Source: Lobosporangium transversale
Lineage: Eukaryota; Mortierellomycota; Mortierellomycetes; Mortierellales; Mortierellaceae
Reading direction: 5' to 3'
DNA length: 64,000 nt
Assembly: GCF_002105155.1 (NCBI RefSeq)
Contig: NW_019029038.1
Location: 1 to 64,000, forward strand
Shown piece by piece: positions 48,201-60,385 of this stretch. Made by a program: the position numbers and the translations under genes. Numbering within the stretch: the first letter of the stretch is position 1; the number at the start of each line of letters is the position of its first letter. The notes under the pieces are model-generated. The model ran no database searches, was not told where the DNA came from, and worked only from the letters and a program-made list of their open reading frames with translations.

Positions 48201-49391
48201 TCCTTGAATCCACAGATGGAAATGACATTTTCATTCAATACAAGGACTGCATCCAAGCGCTTAATGCAACCTGTTGTTGCTGGGCAACTTACACTCGCAT
48301 CAATATTGGCACTCCATGCAGGCTCAACAAGAATGAAATGGACCAGGGTGAAACAACGCGAGGCTTGGTGCGAAAAGTACCTTTCATTGAGTATGTCAAT
48401 TGGGTTTAATTGTATAATTGCTCCAATTAAAGAAGCAAATTACTAACAGTAATACTCAATAATCTTGTGATTAAAATCCAGCGCTTTCGACATGGTAATT
48501 CTGCAGGATGAAGTCGAAGGAATTTCGAAGACGTCTCAGTTGGTTGCTGCACATACTATTCAAAAGCAATTTTTTAGCGTAGAAGATCAGGAGCGTAAAC
48601 AAAAGTCTCTAGAAGAGTTGCAACAGGCATGGTTCAACAAATGTAGATTTGTATCCACTAGGAACCATGTTGTCACAGTTGGGATCCCTAGGTTTTGATG
48701 ATGGTGTAACTTTTTTATCACTTGCTCATCAATTAGTACATTTGGCTCGCATCGAATATCCAAGTCAGAAGATCTTCAGAATGCGAAAATTTACTAACAT
48801 CCTACTATCAAGTGATGCGCTCGAAAAACTCAGGGTTAGACAAAATTGAGTTGTCCAGTATCTCCACCATGTCAACTCTGCTGAAGCTGGCTTCCTGCCA
48901 TGCCAAGGTTTGTTGTCCTCTCATCTAATGGAAACTGAATCTCCTTTGTTCAATTTAAAATATGCAAGTATCGGGGCTTGCTTATAAAAGCCCGGGTTTT
49001 CATGATAGCTCTGTTTCCGCTCAGTGGCTTCTAGAGATGATGCACTGGTCAGGTAAGGTATTGACAGGACACCATAATCTAATACGCTTGGCACGTTTGA
49101 TACAAAGAATGTTGATTTAATTTTGTTCCTTGATAGCATCATGATGATAGAAGAGACACTAGCGGCGCGCTTTGGTAAGGCAATATAGGGCTGCGTTTTT
49201 CTAAGTTGACGGGATACTAGACTAAATTCATCAAATAATTTTGCTTACAACAAACAGGAACTTCACGGTTAGGATTTGTTCCTTTAATGGATGGCAAAGA
49301 GAATGTCACACGTCTATATGGTCAATCACAAGCCCTCGATAGAAATCCCACCGTATCCGTTGTTCCCTTGTTGTCTTCTATGGTGCGCTGA
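45242..49391 (+). CDS. MCMDC2: MCM-domain protein of the MCMDC2 type (meiotic MCM paralogue)
   Basis: A many-exon gene; clear exons include 45242-45490, 45967-46170, 46257-46379, 46490-46621, an exon at about 46702-46781 (ATLLQIDLACSHCGKT), one at 47078-47270 and several downstream. The N-terminal MCM-like part reads DPIELLDFCSSLGNDFLTDP and LPKAFQKCNL, followed by a zinc-binding pair FKCQNPKCNNRNHLH ... LACSHCGKTMPESVP. An OB-fold strand region (SLGETVQIVGRISRTG) and a divergent AAA region (VPRSVYRKLKLALLLSAVS, TAKNGILLFDLDRLDKK, NATCCCWATYT) come next. The C-terminal helices read SRDDALVSIMMIEETLAARFG and the stop is at 49389. No intact Walker A was seen, as expected for MCMDC2, which supports meiotic crossovers in animals. 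Junctions at about 48630-48690 and 48820-49050 are not resolved (very short introns or one frameshift). One in-frame intron is only 38 nt. Confidence 0.72.
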
Positions 49392-50336
49392 AAAAGAAGT
49401 CTGCTTCTCTATCGACGTAATGGCATATTCACCTCAGAAACTGATCGCACATCTATTCTGAAATCACCTTTACTTAAATCCAAAAAGGAGGATGATATGG
49501 ACATAGACATGCAAGTGGTTGATTTCAGCGTTCCTATCACCATTGAAGAGGAGAGGAATATGGTCATTGAGCGCATGTGAGTGCCATTCGATGATTTGTT
49601 TATCTTTTTTTTCTATTCTTTTTTAAAGCAAAATGACCAATGCTGTCCTGCCTCTATTCTGTCCTCCTTAGGCACTCTCACTTGATGAGAATCATAACTG
49701 AACAAATGTAGCAATTACAATTATCTTCCGTATTCCTTATCACTGAGCAGAGAGTAATAAATCAGAACAGCATGGTTTTACAATTATTTTTTATTCGTTG
49801 AAGATTCCTGAATTCATGCTATTTAGTACTTATCATGAAGCCTTAATAGTTTATGAGATATACAAAGAAAAAAAAGTCCAGCAATCTAATTATCAATAAA
49901 ACATAAAAATAGGATTTTAGTTCTTTTTTGTACACTTTTTGGCTTCATTTTTGGCCACTTCAAGACGTTGCTTCAATAACAGAGAAGGTTGCATCAGAAA
50001 GAAAAAGAATAATCCACATCGTATATTGAGAGTAGCGATTCATTATATTCATCGTTTGCGGTTACAACAATAAAAAATAAAAAGCAAGATAATGTTAAGG
50101 CTTTGCACATGTGTGCTATATAAATGTCCTTTCATACCTGTTGAAAGCTCTATGGAAAAGGATTAAAGAATGAATGATGTACAGAACGGAGGAATGAGAT
50201 GAGGTTGATCAGGTCCTAAGAAAATTTTTTTATTGAAGTCTTTTTGATTACTTAAGGGTTTGTTATTCATTGATATATTGAAAGCAAAAAGGTATACAGA
50301 AAACTTTGCAGCTTCAGTATATGAATACCAAATATG
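49392..50336. other. Gene-free interval between convergent genes
   Basis: 3' flank of the MCMDC2-like gene and of the minus-strand Sqs1-like gene. A residual open stretch follows the MCMDC2-like stop for about 170 nt (to about 49580), presumably 3' UTR. The rest is AT-rich, with no gene or structured RNA that I can identify. Confidence 0.6.
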
Positions 50337-50478
50337 CTATTCATGTCCGAGGCCTCGGTTCTTGGCACGGATGATCGCTTCGATGGGTTGTGTGATGCCC
50401 TCACCTGTCGCACCCAAACCGACTCCAGGGGTCCACCTATTTGAGACAAAAGTAACATATTAACACCTTTATTTTGTC

Positions 50479-50510
<32 letters not shown>

Positions 50511-51031
50511 AAACTTACCCCAGCTTTGACAGCATGCGATGGCCCACATTATCAACAGAAATAGCAGATGCTGAAGCACCAACGATTGATCCGGGGACTG
50601 CCATGCTAGATCCGCTATTACGTCCTTTTTTGTTATTTCGGTTGTCCTTGTAGCCACCTTGACCTCCTCTGCCTCCTCCACTGTTCCCATTGTTCCCATT
50701 ACCATGCTCATAGCCACTTTTGCGACTATTACTGCCTTGGAATTGAATAGAAAGTGCCTTCAACTCATTCTCAGATTGGTTCAAAAGCTTGTTAACATTG
50801 ACAGGGTTGATAGGCATTTTGGTGCGATCAGTCTTGATCAGGATCGGGTAACGGCGCTTGCCAGAGCCAACGCTTTCAGACTTCAGATTGTAATGATTAC
50901 ACAGCAGATGGATCTTACGACGAAGAGGTTTGGGCATGGGAGGCAGATGCAGATTGTCACTACTACGGTCTTTGACAAAGTGCTCAATTTGCCTAAAAAT
51001 GATAATAATACATGTTAAAATTTACATATTC

Positions 51032-51064
<33 letters not shown>

Positions 51065-51737
51065 CTTCGCTTACCGATTAAGATCCATAAGAGTTTCAAA
51101 GCTGCCACCATGAGGCTCCTTCTTTTTGTTACTATTCTTCTTCTTTTTTTGCTTGCCACCAGCCACGGAGCTTGCCAATAAAAAGTCATCATCTGAGTCA
51201 TAAATGTCATATCCTTTTGCTCTCGACGCGAATCGCCTGCTAGCGCCATCACCGTCCTGGATGGCTCCAGATCGCCAAAGTGGCAGAATATTTTCTAGTT
51301 CATCACGAAGTAGGTCATCTACTTTGCGCCTCTGACGCTTATCACTCATAATAGAGACGCCCCCTTTCCTGAAGTCTAGCTTCTTGGTAGTACGGATATT
51401 GTCCTCATAATCTTGCTCAAAATCATAATCAAGCTCATCTTCATCGAAGTCGCAGTCATCATCCTGTTCAGTATCAAATCCGCCGGATACCTGTTGCTCA
51501 TAATCGGAGTCATCCGGTTCCAAGCCGCCTATGTCTTTTGAATGTCCATTTCTGCCTGTGTGAAGCCCCTTCAAGGCGCCGAGCAATGACTCCAATTGGC
51601 CTAAGCTTTCTGCATCTTTGGTATTCTATTTGGAGTCCGGTTGGCGTAGGAAGAGAAAAAACTTACATTAGGCCCTAGACTTGGCAAGGGAGAAATCAAG
51701 GATGTAAAATGATAAACCAACGTTACAAAACGAGATG

Positions 51738-51773
<36 letters not shown>

Positions 51774-52585
51774 GCAATATAGTCCTGGATTGCCGACATG
51801 TCATCCTCCTCCTTCTCATCTTCGCTCAATCCCTCCAGCATCATTGGGCCATCATCATCATTCCCTACAATCATCTGCTTATTCAACTGTCTCTCTTTTT
51901 GGTTTCTACCACCGCGCTTTGATCGGTGCGCTTTCTTCTTTGGTTTTTCTGTGATTGGCGTTACCCGCGGGTCTGAGGACGCAATGGTTTCCATATTTGC
52001 TAAAGCTTCCTTGTTTTTGACTTTGTTGTTACTGTTGCTATTATTACCTTTATGGACTCCATCGCTGAAAGTTGATGTGACTTTCACTTCGACTGCTTGT
52101 GTACATGATTCCAACAATGCTCCATCCTGTACGGTTTCCAGCTTGCTGGAAGCCACCCCTACCACTTCAGCTTGGACTTGAGCCTCGTAGGTAGTTTCCG
52201 AAATAGATTCGGATAAGTTTTCAATTTCATCCGCATGCACTTTGATATTCCCTTCTGCCTCTATCGCTTGTATCAGTTCTTCGGATTGTGTCATGGTTAC
52301 ATCCAAAGCTGAAATCGCAAGTGGCTCCATATATTCACCAAGAATGTCTGCAACGGCTTGCTGGGCTTCAATCCGCTGTTGCTGTTGCTGTTTCTGTTGC
52401 TGTTTATGATGCTCCTGAGCATCTGTCTTTGAACTTGCCCCATTACCAATCTCGTGTTCATTATCTTCCTCAATCCAATTAAATTGCTGCATTAAAAATT
52501 CTTCATCAGATTCATCTAGCAAACATTTCATTATGAGGGGGAAAAGAAAAGGAGCGTCAGAAAATAGTTCTGATTCGCTAAGTAC

Positions 52586-52619
<34 letters not shown>

Positions 52620-53541
52620 ACTGTTTCTATTAATTTGAACTCAATAAGGCTGATTTACCTTCATCAACCTCTCGGTTGATCAGATCATCACTGCTATCGA
52701 TTTCCGATTCATATTCGCTGCGTTGATCACTCTCATTATTCTCTTGCTTTTGACACTGATCCTGATCCTGATCCTGATCCTGGTTCTGATTATAATCCTC
52801 ATCCTGACGTAGTACAGTTGGGTCCGTGAGTGAGGTAGCTCTGTTGAAAACGACGCTCCTTGGTTTACTATACTGGCTAGCACCCTTCGAGGACTCCCCT
52901 CGACTGTTGAAAGTCCTGTTGTTACGGATATCATTGCTTTTGTAGTCAGAAGGTGGTGGCCAGAAATGGTGCTTTGATTTTTTGCCATTTCCATTTTGTT
53001 TTGGTACTGGACGGAATCCAATAAAGCCGAGCCCTTCTCGGTTTCCAGATGTTGACTGTAATATTCCTTCATTTCCACCTTTGCGACCGGCCTTAGCCCG
53101 TTGAATACGGCTATAAATCTCCTCCTCTGTTGAGCGTTGTCTCTGTTGATGTTGATGATTCCCTAGAAAGACATTTGCAAAAACAAATTCGAAAGATTGA
53201 TCCGCCCACAGAGAAAAGATCGAATGTCAACAATAATAAGAGAGTTACAGGGTATCGAAAGATCGAGTAGATCTATTACTGAGCGGGGACATCACAATAA
53301 TAATAATAAAAATAAAATAAAAAAGGATTTTTTCTTAGGCTATTCAAGTGAAGCACATACGGCCAACGAGAGAAAGATAGTCGTCGTTATCATCGTCATA
53401 GAGATCAGCACATTCAGTATTGTAGCCTCGCCTTGAGTTTTTGCTTCCTCGTGCTCCACCTCGAGAAGACTGTGAGTTAAAGTGGCCGCCTCGTTTTCCT
53501 TTATCGCCTCCTCGTCCTGATTTGCCACCTCTTCCTGGCAT
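50337..53541 (-). CDS. SQS1: Sqs1/Pfa1-like R3H and G-patch protein
   Basis: Six exons (53541-53361, 53162-52659, 52515-51773, 51625-51075, 50992-50519, 50436-50337) encode 850 residues with phases closed. The N-terminus is a Gly/Arg (RGG-type) stretch (GRGGKSGRGGDKGKRGG), followed by long disordered acidic and Gln-rich regions, including tandem Asp-Gln repeats. A predicted R3H domain lies in exon 5 (NLHLPPMPKPLRRKIHLLCN ... KRRYPILIKTD). The C-terminus is a G-patch split over the last intron (GHRMLSKLGWTPGVGLGATG). R3H plus G-patch is the layout of yeast Sqs1/Pfa1, which activates the DEAH helicase Prp43 in pre-mRNA splicing and late 18S rRNA maturation. Nuclear and pre-ribosomal by analogy. 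Odd: the intron after 51773 starts with the donor GTAAAA running directly into a poly-A tract of about 30 nt. Confidence 0.88.
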
Positions 53542-54690
53542 GATATTGTATTAAGCTTAAGAGTTTTGACTGTTTGGGCGATAAATCTGATTATACGGGC
53601 AGTAAACCAATAAATATTGGTTGTTCAGTGTGATTGAATGAAGGAATGAGGATCTAATTCAAGCGAAGTGCATCAACTTCTTTATAGGCTGCTTTGGGCT
53701 TGACCCTTCTTTGGTTTTTGTCTCAAATCCTTGGTTAACTGCGGCGGTCATGTGATACCGCAGTTTAGACAAATCATTGAAATCACACGCACGTACATGT
53801 ACACAATAAGTACACACCGCACAACCATCTTTTAGTTCTATTGTCCTGCGGACGCAGTAATTGAAGTATTTGTTTGTGATTCATTGTCCTTCACAGCTGT
53901 GGAAAGCAGTATGTATATTTTATACAAAGCATAGGCATGGTCAAAGAGTGTTCTCCTCACTCAATTGGCGGTACCAATGAGTCTCTTTTTTAAAGGAAGT
54001 TAAAAAAAAAGCTTTTTTTAGGCAACAACGGTACTTCAGGCAGACCTACTCATCCTATCCTCAGAACCACATGCTGTCAGTCTCCCTCTTAGGAAGTCAG
54101 TTTTTTAGGTCCGTCATGGTGATTTCCACAAGTTAGTGCTTTCGTATGATAAAAGCCAAACCTAACAAATCTATTCCAAGAGACACCCTGGCTCAGTCTG
54201 TGAGGACCCCTGATAACACTTCTTCCTGAAAATAGCGTTTAATTCTTGCTCTTCTTGAACTGAACATGTGCTTGCTGCATTGTGCTTTTTTTCTTTTGCG
54301 TGTGACCCATAATGAGGGTTTCTCGTCAGTTTCATAACTTTCATTGATCCTTGTTTCAGATTAATTCTTTTCACTCAGTTCTGTTGGTGTTACTATTCAG
54401 GGCATCAACAACGGAAAATTAATCAAGACAGTTCAACTTTATGCTCCCGAGGTCCACAGGATAAGCGTAGCGCTCTCTGGTGACTGTAACTCCAAGGGAG
54501 TTAATCCTAGAGTCACGAAGTAAAACTATTGAAGCGAGCCGTAAAAAGCGTTTCTAAATCTTTTATTTATTAAGAAATGTCACTACTATACTAATAAGAT
54601 ATTTCTCTGCTTTTCCTATTGTGGGGATATATAACTAGGCCTTCCCCATCCGCTTCATTGACAGAAGATATTAAAAGATAATCAATGTTA
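53542..54690. other. Promoter of the Sqs1-like gene and gene-free flank
   Basis: Upstream region of the minus-strand Sqs1-like gene, followed by sequence with no convincing ORF. A cysteine/lysine-containing minus-strand ORF at 54171-54374 lacks support. Confidence 0.45.
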
Positions 54691-57150
54691 TTGCCTCAAT
54701 AGTAAGAACAAACCATCGTCCTCTCCTTCTCCTCTCGTAAATGCTCCATCAAACATTTCAAAGAGATTTTGGAATCTACTGGTCGGCCCATAGCTACATC
54801 AATCTCCAACAAGCCATACTTTATCAGCCCGGTCTGTACTGGGACATCCGCTATCGACAAGTACTTATTACACTCGGATTGTGAGAAGAAGCCGATCCGG
54901 GCAATGTTGAACAACTTCTCCCACACTATCAAAAAGCACACATCGAAGCCTTGATCAGCACCAAGAATGATGTAATACCAAGATGACAGATGTTATCGAA
55001 CTTCAACGGAGGAAGGTTGCTGCTATTAAAGACCCCGTTAGACAGCTACTTTTAGCCAACATGATCTCAAAGATGCAAACATCTCACTGAGATGAAAGCC
55101 AGGGTAGTGTACCTTCTATCCGGTGTCTTCTAAGGTACCAGAGGGAGCAGAGAGCTTCTCCAGCGCCGAGTAATATCACAACACAGGGGATTTTTGAGAA
55201 GATACAATGTCTTCATAACAAAGATGATGTCTTGCCATTCACCGATGATATACTAATACGCAAAAATAAGTTGAGATCATCTATCAGCTTACCTTTCTCT
55301 TTTATCACTTAGGAGCCGTCTTTGTAGACACTGATCAAACTTGACATAAATTAAGCTCCCGTCATCACATATCATTATTGCGTATACTTTTTTTTCAGTT
55401 CGATTCCTTATTGAAACAGGTTTGTTTTTATTGCAGGCTGGTCATGGAGGTGAAAATCGGAAACATCAATTTTTTGCTCCCTTGCCTTTGACTTGCTTAT
55501 ATCAAAGTCCATGCCCCTAGATGCCACGACAGCAGTTTCGTGGAGCAAGCCTTCTCCTGAAGCAGATATGAAAAGTAAAATCATTAAAAATCATCTGGAA
55601 AATGCTACTTTTGTATTTTATTCTTCATTTGGCATACCAATCAACAATGCCCTGCTTGGGAAAGATAGTTCGGACTTCGGGCTGCCGCATACTATGATGC
55701 TAAGTAATAACGTCGAATAGACAAGCGACAACTGTAAAATATCCGTGATTTGCTATGGGTAGATGTGAAAAGGCAAACAAGAAGGAAACCAAACCTATTT
55801 GCATACCCCCACTCAAAGTCCAGTACATGGAGAGCACTATTGGTGTACAGGCATCCTTCAATTGTCGACAAAAGGCCGTCATTCCCTGCAGACCCTACCA
55901 TAACCAGTACCCTGTGGTGCATTTCCAAGCCTGTTATTCGATGGCTGTGCAATAACCATTTCCTTTATGCAATTATTTTATTGCCCTTCGAACAGACATT
56001 TTGGCAGACAGAGCGCATATCCTTTGCTTAGTGGAGAGCAACCTCACCGAGCAACTATGCGTACTGTTAAGTGTCCAACAGTTGCCACCCTGGTGTGGTA
56101 CCAGAGATGATCAAAATTTCTTATTTGGTCAGGACGGAGCACGACATTGTGTATATGTGCTGTCAATATATATTTAGGTGTAATATGCAACAGCACTCAC
56201 ACATATAGACAGGCAGCATCTTCTTTCTAAAAAGCATCAAAGATGGATGCATTGCTGCTGAAGACAAATGTATTGATCCGGTATCAAAACTTACAATATC
56301 CAGAACAGTCTAAAGTCCATTATCTTAGGAACAATAAACACTCACTAACTCTCTATTTGAATTATCTATCAAATAATGGCATGGTGCAGATGTACAGAAG
56401 TTTTCCTCGGAAGACAACCAAAATAGGTTCTTGACAATGCTCGACAACCTCATTTTGTTCGGTTGCTCTTTCGGAAAGGATTCGTCCAGACCCCCGAGTA
56501 CTTCGAACAGAACACAGAGTTCAATATTAATGGCAGTATCGACAGTAAAGGCCTAGGCGGATACCAATCATTCTTAATACTTTGGCATGTGGCTGGCGGG
56601 ACTAGATACTCTTTTCGAGGCGGAGCTATAGCCTATGGTGTAGATTTTTTTGCGCCATGTTTTTCAACCTTAACTGAGTAGTATCGTGTCTGTTCTCACC
56701 GGATTTTCTCCAATTAAAAAGATTGGATGATGGCTGAAAATAATGGTTATCAGAGAGCTGCGATTATCTACTGTTAAGGCCATTATTATTATTGCTACAG
56801 GCGTTTCTGTCATAAAGATAGAATCTGACTTAAAAGGGTTAATAATGGCAAGACATTAAATTGGTTATTCACCCCATGCTTCTCCTTTGTAGCAAGCTCT
56901 TAAGCACCTCCAAAAACGTGAGTGATAATGACGGACACAGCAATAAACTGAATGCAGTTTTAGATACTCAGAATGAACTTTGTTCTACGATTAGCAAACT
57001 TTTTATATTAATAAACGCTATTTTCCCAACGAGTAAGGGTCCCATACAATCAACTGCAGTAGGCCTCCATTGGGAAACATGTCTGTTCTGAAGTTCTGTA
57101 GTTTCGAAGAAATTGGTATGGAATGGCCTACATAGACGACCGTTGACTGA
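54690..57150 (+). pseudogene. Decayed protein-coding remnant of an unidentified mobile element
   Basis: Broken plus-strand frames carry protein-like segments in one orientation. At about 54745-54890 is RYRQVLITLG and then KKAHIEALISTKNDVIP-like sequence. At about 54985-55088 the frame reads DVIELQRRKVAAIKDPVRQL and then LLANMISKMQT before a stop. At about 55190-55300 are EKIQCLHNKDDVLPFTDDIL and IRKNKLRSSISLPFSFI. At 55600-55690 is GIPINNALLGKDSSDFGLP. At about 56465-56640 is RKGFVQTPEYFEQNTEFNIN followed by GLGGYQSFLILWHVAGGTRY. Composition and multiple stops say pseudogene, and repeats of this kind suggest a transposon or a repeated gene family. No catalytic motif could be tied to a named family. 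Confidence 0.4.
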
Positions 57151-57622
57151 GGACATGTCATTACATAACTCATTAAACGGACTTTGAAAGGTTAGAGAAT
57201 ATCAGTGCACGTGTTGGTCACTGGGCATTCCCCGATACAGAACTGAATCAACGATTTACATCAAATCCAATTGCGTTCGAGCGTAAATGAAATTGGACGC
57301 GTTCTGTGTCTTTACCTAGGCATTTGATATGGTTGAAGTTTTAGGGAAGGAATGATATCCGCTCTGTTTGATTAGCCGCTCTTGTCTATATGTTTCTGCA
57401 CCAGACATGGTTCTTCGGGCATCTCTGTCACTCTTCTACATATATATTTTTTCTTTTTGCGTCTTTGCGTATACATTGCGACCTCCATTGTAAAACAAGC
57501 AAAGTCGGACATTCGATCCTTTTTGCTCATTCCTTTCTCTTTCTCTCTTTCACTCTCTCACATACAGTGTCTGTCATTTTATGTTTTTTTCTCACAATTG
57601 AATTCCTTTTCTTTTCTCAAGC
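57151..57622. other. Upstream region of the acyl-CoA synthetase-like gene
   Basis: It ends in a pyrimidine-rich leader (TTTCTCTTTCTCTCTTTCAC near 57534 and on to 57620) before the ATG at 57623. No gene seen. Confidence 0.5.
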
Positions 57623-58254
57623 ATGGAGGTTGATGCGCTTACGACCGTGTTAATTGCTGCCATTACACTTTTTCTGGCATACATTCAATTCAATAAGAGT
57701 GAACCTGACGTCCATCCTCTTGTCCTGCAACAACAGTCCACCCCTACTCTCATTCGAAACGAAGGCGAGTCTGTCATCTATCGATCTAAATTTATATCTC
57801 ACACAGCACCGTTATTGAAGCTGCCTAATGAAAGTAGGATCAATACCTTATACGATGTCTGGCAGGCAGGACGAGCCATTGATCCCTCTGCAGTGTCATT
57901 AACTTTCTTGCTCCAGAACCAGTTTTATCTTGTGAATGTAATATTAAGACATTGAGAGGAAAGATGTTTTGAGTGTTTTTTTTTTACATCTTCATCAATC
58001 TAAATTATTTATTTTATTTATTATTTTAGAATACATATGGTACGTACTTTTATGTCTTCTTTCTTGTCATCAGCCTCGCTTGGATCAGAGTTAATGTTTT
58101 GAGTAATAAATATATGCTTACTCTTTTTGGCTCTTTAAAAGAACAAGCCGAGAGGAGGATCAGTGGATTCGGATCAGGATTCGTTTCATTGACAGGTCTA
58201 AAGCCTAAAACAGAGACACCTGTCGGTATTATGGCTCCTTATTCACAAGGTAAC

Positions 58255-58288
<34 letters not shown>

Positions 58289-59162
58289 CGACTGTATTAG
58301 TAGGTCATATCCAACACTAAAATCTGGTGTTTTTGATATCAGAATCCTTCATTGCTCAACAGGCCTTCTATCGATACAGCTTTGTGGCAGTTCCTATCCA
58401 TGATTTGAAAAATATTGATCTCTTGATCGAGGTTGTCAGCCAAACAAAGCTCAAAGCCATCATTGTCTCTCAAAAGGCTCTCCCTTCGTTACTACATGTA
58501 TTAAAGGAATGCCCGAGTGTTAAAACCATTATTGTCGCCGGCATATACATCTCTGCCGAGCAAATTAAGTTAGCAACTCATTATGGTGTTAAAATCACAA
58601 AATTTTCCTCCCTGGAGTATAATGGATCCTTGGACCCATTGGAGCCTATCAAGCCCGGTAACGATTTCCCTATATTTTTTTTAAGGAAAAATGTCACGCA
58701 TCGTGAGAAAATATGTGTTAAACTATTGATGTCATTTTATCATTCATGGTTTCAAAGCTCCTGATGATATTGCAATGATCAACTTTAACACCAAGTCGAA
58801 CTCAGTAAGTTGTAGTTTTGTAAACATAATGCAAACTTGATTTTATGCATTGTAGCTTTGGTCTGACTTTGTCTATTCTCTCTGATGTTGAATGTCCAAA
58901 ATAAGCTGTCAAAAGGTGTCGTGCTCACGCACTCAAACTTGGTGGCAGCCATGGCTGCATTCTCGGCGTCGCTTCCTGCAGGCAAAAAGTTTACTAGCAA
59001 AGATCGTCTACTCTCTCATTTCTCCCATGGGGATGTCATTGCCATTTGGCTATCAAGTGCCATCATTTTGACGGGAGGTTCCCAGATTTTCCCGTCAGGC
59101 CTTATGAAGAATGTTCTTCATGAGGCGCAGGCCTCCATGCCCACAATTTTTGCTAGGTAATG

Positions 59163-59193
<31 letters not shown>

Positions 59194-60114
59194 CTTCTTC
59201 TTCTCCTAATTATGCAATCCGGATGGTATTTGCTTAGTAAGCAACTGCGTTTTTTTCCTTCTCCTTGTAACATAGCGCACCTATAACGCTTGAAAAGATT
59301 CATCAAGCACTACAGTTGACATACGGAAAGGGATTTCTATTTAACCGAGCATATGCAGCTAAGTTAGCCTTGCTTCGGGCAGGTCGTATCACTACCACCA
59401 GTCTATGGGACTTTGTTAAATTAACAGAGATCAGAGGCAAACTTGGAGGGAAAGTTAGGATGATGGTTACTACAAGTAAGTTTCATGAAATTTGCTTTTG
59501 CTTTTACTTTCCTTTTTTTTTTTATGATACAAATAATCTAAAAAAAAAAAAAAAAAAAAAAAACATTCTTAAAAAGATCCTACGCAGCAGGAAACACTTG
59601 ATTATATCAGGGCCGCCTTAGGCATTCATGTTATTAGTACATATGGCAGAACAGAGACATCGGGCCTGACATGTTGCAGCAACATTTATGACTACTCAAG
59701 TGCTCCTACTCTTGGCGGACCTGTAGGCTGCAACGAAATCAAACTGATCGACTATGTTGAGGGCGGATACACCAGCTCTGATGCACCCTATCCACGCGGC
59801 GAGGTGGGGAGAAAACAATGTCTTTAATTTCATATTGCTTTTAGACTTTGTAAAAAATGACCCATAGGTCTTTTTTAACATTTATGCAACTTTTTTGATA
59901 GATTTTGATTCGTGGGCCAAATGTGATGAAGGGTTACTACAAAAAACCGAATGCAACGGCTTCAGTGCTGGATAAAGATGGCTGGTTCCACACATCAGAG
60001 CTTGGAGCTTTCCACGATAATGGCGCCATAGAATTATTAGGAAAGAAAAAAAGGACCAGGGTATCTTCTTTATCTACAACGGACTCGTCCTTGTCATCTG
60101 GATCTGGACAATGA
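57623..60114 (+). CDS. Divergent long-chain acyl-CoA synthetase-like (AMP-binding) protein, probable pseudoenzyme
   Basis: Nine exons (57623-57937, 58030-58039, 58142-58249, 58343-58657, 58758-58804, 58906-59156, 59276-59475, 59577-59803, 59902-60114) encode 561 residues. A hydrophobic N-terminal helix (TTVLIAAITLFLAYIQF) suggests a membrane anchor. The order of AMP-binding landmarks is clear: GIMAPYSQESFIAQQAF, KGVVLTHSNL, GKVRMMVT, STYGRTETSG, RGPNVMKGYYKKPNAT. But the P-loop (normally SGTTGxPKG) reads TKSNSLSKG, the GWFxTGD motif reads GWFHTSELGAF, and the protein stops shortly after ELLGKKKR, so the C-terminal domain with the catalytic lysine is missing (intact enzymes are roughly 650-700 residues). 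The exon structure remains open, so it is probably expressed but not a normal ligase. Exon 2 is a 10-nt microexon. Confidence 0.78.
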
Positions 60115-60353
60115 GAATGCAAGTGGTAGTTTTTTTTTTTTATTTTTATTTTTTTATACCCTGTATTTACAATTGGTGGATAGAGTAATGATACAAAAAA
60201 TGATGGCTATACTTTACTTCAATGAATATGTTCAAGCCAGAGTTTAAAATTAAAATCTCGCAATGATGTTCGTGTTCGCTTGGAACGACAGCTTTTATTT
60301 ATAATCGATAGCCATTTCCATACTATTTCCTATGTACAACACCTCTCAAGAAC

Positions 60354-60385
<32 letters not shown>

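Noticed and set aside
45242-49391. Calling the MCM-like gene a pseudogene because of apparent frameshifts near 47390 and 47985
   Set aside because: Both disappear when introns are allowed (GTTAAT to ATAATAG giving DNLDHIVPRSVY, and a 38-nt intron before TVLSTAKNG). Only two junctions remain uncertain.
49392-49580. Continuation of the MCM-like ORF past an in-frame TGA
   Set aside because: Homology runs out before the TGA, so it is more likely the true stop followed by 3' UTR than a readthrough.
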